DNA of 64,000 nt, from contig CANLWY010000001.1 of assembly GCA_947494995.1 (NCBI GenBank), forward strand, positions 186,001 to 250,000. The letters run 5' to 3'. The position numbers were made by a program, and so were the translations under genes. Shown piece by piece: positions 62,638-64,000 of the stretch. The notes under the pieces are model-generated. The model saw nothing but the letters and a program-made list of their open reading frames with translations. It was not told the origin of the DNA and made no database searches. Numbering within the stretch: position 1 is the stretch's first letter; each line of letters begins with the position of its first letter. This DNA comes from an uncultured Campylobacterales bacterium. Its GTDB lineage: Bacteria; Campylobacterota; Campylobacteria; Campylobacterales; Arcobacteraceae.

Positions 62638-63237
62638 ATGAGTCAACAAGAGTTTTGGAATAGTAAGTTTTCAAGAGAAGGTTTTTTATATGGTTTAAAA
62701 CCAAATAGTTTTATTGCATCAAAAATCAAAGAGTTTCCACGAAGTTCAAAAGTACTTTGTCTTGGAGAAGGTGAGGGACGAAATGCAATATTTTTGGCAC
62801 GTAAAGGTTTTGAGGTTACTGCTATCGATGCTTCTGATATAGGACTTAAAAAATTAGAACAAAGAGCAAAAGAAGAAAATCTTGATATTAAAACAATTTG
62901 TATGGATTTAAATGATTGGGAAGCAAATGAAAAATATGATGTAATTGTTGCTTCTTATTTGCATTTGTATAAAAATGAAAGGGCAGTACTTTTTGAAAAT
63001 ATTGACGACTCTTTGGGATTTGATGGTGTTTTTGTAGGTGAATTTTTCTCTGTAAAACAGTTATCATATGAGAGTGGTGGACCAAAAGATGCTGATTTAC
63101 TTTATACAGTTGAGGATTTTAAATCACACTATGCATTTAGTGATGCAGAAGTAAAAGAACAAGTTACAATTTTAGATGAAGGAAAAGGACATCAAGGTGA
63201 GGCTTGTGTAATTAGAGTTCTATCTAAAAAAAATTAA
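62638..63237 (+). CDS. SAM-dependent methyltransferase (TehB-like)
   Basis: 199 residues, class I methyltransferase: FWNSKFSREGFLYGLKPN at the start, motif I VLCLGEGEGRNAIFLARKGF, then TAIDASDIGL and VGEFFSVKQL. The family includes TehB-type tellurite and thiopurine methylases; substrate unknown. The ATG at 62638 has TAGGAG 11 bases upstream, a long spacing; a TTG at 62596 would add 14 hydrophobic residues without a ribosome site. Confidence 0.85.
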   Translation: MSQQEFWNSKFSREGFLYGLKPNSFIASKIKEFPRSSKVLCLGEGEGRNAIFLARKGFEVTAIDASDIGLKKLEQRAKEENLDIKTICMDLNDWEANEKYDVIVASYLHLYKNERAVLFENIDDSLGFDGVFVGEFFSVKQLSYESGGPKDADLLYTVEDFKSHYAFSDAEVKEQVTILDEGKGHQGEACVIRVLSKKN

Positions 63238-63253
63238 TTAGTGATTATAAAAC

Positions 63254-63280
63254 GAAGTAGGTAGGGCTTTGCTCTACTTC
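63254..63280 (+). terminator. Possible terminator after the methyltransferase gene
   Basis: GAAGTAG (63254-63260) and CTACTTC (63274-63280) flank a loop that can pair further (AGGGC/GCTCT in part), followed by TTTAC. Moderately convincing. Confidence 0.5.
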
Positions 63281-63395
63281 TTTACAACTAAGTTGCATAA
63301 AATTTCTAAATCTTTTACTTAACAACTTTTTAACTATAATTTAAATATACTATCTAACTTAAATAAAGCTTACTAAATTTATAAAGATTAAAAGA

Positions 63396-64000
63396 ATGAC
63401 AGAAAAAATTAAAGAATTAATCAAAGACAGAGTTATAATAATTGATGGAGCTATGGGAACACAGCTTCAAATTGCAGATATAAAACCAGAATATTGGATA
63501 TATGAAGGTGAAGATTTAGAAGGGTGTAATGAGCTTTTAAATTTAACAGCACCTCATATTTTAGAGCAGATACATGATAATTATGCAAAAGCAGGTGCTG
63601 ATTTAATCACTACAAATACTTTTGGTTCTATGTCATGGGTTTTAGATGAGTATGATATTCCTCAAACTTCATATGAACTTTCAAGACTTGGAGCTGCAAT
63701 AGCCAAAAAATCATGTGAAAAATATGGGACAGTTGAAAGCCCTAAATATGTTTTAGGTTCTATTGGACCAGGAACTAAACTACCATCTCTATCTCATATT
63801 GGATATGATGCAATGTTTGAAGGTTATAAAACAATGGCTCAAGGTTTAGTTGATGGGGGAACAGATATTTTCTTACTTGAAACTTGTCAGGATCCACTTC
63901 AAATAAAAGCTGCTCTTCACGCACTAAATGAAGTGGCACCTCATATTCCAATTATGGTTTCTGTAACAATTGAGTTAAGTGGTACTATGCTTATAGGAAC
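63396..64000 (+). CDS. metH: Cobalamin-dependent methionine synthase, N-terminal fragment
   Basis: The first 201 codons of a gene that runs off the right edge. The visible part is the homocysteine-binding domain: VIIIDGAMGTQLQ, ITTNTFGSMSW, LGSIGPGTKLPS and LLETCQDPLQIKAAL. In MetH a folate domain, a B12 domain and an activation domain follow; length cannot be checked. The ribosome site is weak (AAAGATTAAAAG). No cobalamin riboswitch is seen in the 158 bases upstream. Confidence 0.9.
   Translation, partial: MTEKIKELIKDRVIIIDGAMGTQLQIADIKPEYWIYEGEDLEGCNELLNLTAPHILEQIHDNYAKAGADLITTNTFGSMSWVLDEYDIPQTSYELSRLGAAIAKKSCEKYGTVESPKYVLGSIGPGTKLPSLSHIGYDAMFEGYKTMAQGLVDGGTDIFLLETCQDPLQIKAALHALNEVAPHIPIMVSVTIELSGTMLIG

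Noticed and set aside
63238-63395. Search for a cobalamin riboswitch before metH
   Set aside because: The gap of 158 bases is AT-rich and holds only a hairpin that fits a terminator; no B12-box-like sequence was seen.

Overview
The window is an AT-rich chromosomal segment of a Campylobacterota bacterium, most likely an Arcobacter-group member (family Arcobacteraceae). The evidence is the strong A/T codon bias, a fused IspDF, an HP1021-type atypical response regulator, an MqnP-type prenyltransferase as in futalosine-pathway menaquinone makers, and the run hom - alaC-like aminotransferase - periplasmic protein - TrmH-family methylase - rsmI - rpmE, which from memory is also the Campylobacter jejuni order. 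No rRNA, tRNA, prophage, insertion sequence or CRISPR array was seen. Genes are packed tightly in short operons, often with 1-20 base overlaps.

Region 1 (1-20 kb) is the accessory, metal- and stress-related part. After the start of a PspA-like gene come a Cache-type chemoreceptor, a sensor kinase without an adjacent regulator, a copper cassette (copZ-arsR-copA behind a triple CATATG operator; a Tat-exported multicopper oxidase with a haem-binding protein), a decayed DUF411 gene remnant, three response regulators and two further kinases, two proton antiporters (NhaA and a CPA2/RCK protein), and then a four-gene unit: YceI, a peptide with five GSCGAGKCG repeats, a DUF692 MNIO enzyme and a DUF2063/HvfC-like partner. 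That unit is a bufferin/HvfABC-like copper-binding RiPP locus, divergent from its own two-component system. That system's kinase is a paralogue of the one beside the copper cassette. Together these suggest a layered copper (or copper plus acid) response: cytosolic export by CopA, periplasmic oxidation by the multicopper oxidase, and periplasmic sequestration by the modified peptide.

Region 2 (19.6-33 kb) holds an AraC regulator with AzlCD amino acid export, a MerR-MATE unit divergent from a periplasmic isochorismatase-fold protein, a housekeeping block (hom, aminotransferase, rlmB-like, rsmI, rpmE, miaA), a highly repetitive peptidoglycan-binding lipoprotein, an OmpA-like protein and the MqnP-like prenyltransferase.

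Region 3 (33-45 kb) has a diguanylate cyclase, a Tat-signal flavodoxin, a Cache histidine kinase with an unusual cysteine cluster, purT, a Bax-like glucosaminidase, dapF-coaE, a shortened spermidine-synthase-like protein, purM, and a MarR-controlled yceI - FMN reductase - pirin unit with perfect palindromic operators.

Region 4 (45-64 kb) is mostly core metabolism: class V aminotransferase, hisZ-like, purA, DUF507, carA, mntP, a Crp-type regulator, pgpA, the HP1021 homologue, ispDF, an HDOD protein, thiC, mrp, hisIE, an SPFH protein, ilvE, a methyltransferase and the start of metH.

Two cross-cutting features stand out. Two paralogous kinases appear to begin at AUU/AUA codons, and at least seven genes have a -10 box ending only 6-7 bases before the start codon with no ribosome site, which predicts leaderless mRNAs. 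All functional statements rest on motif recognition by eye; no search was run.
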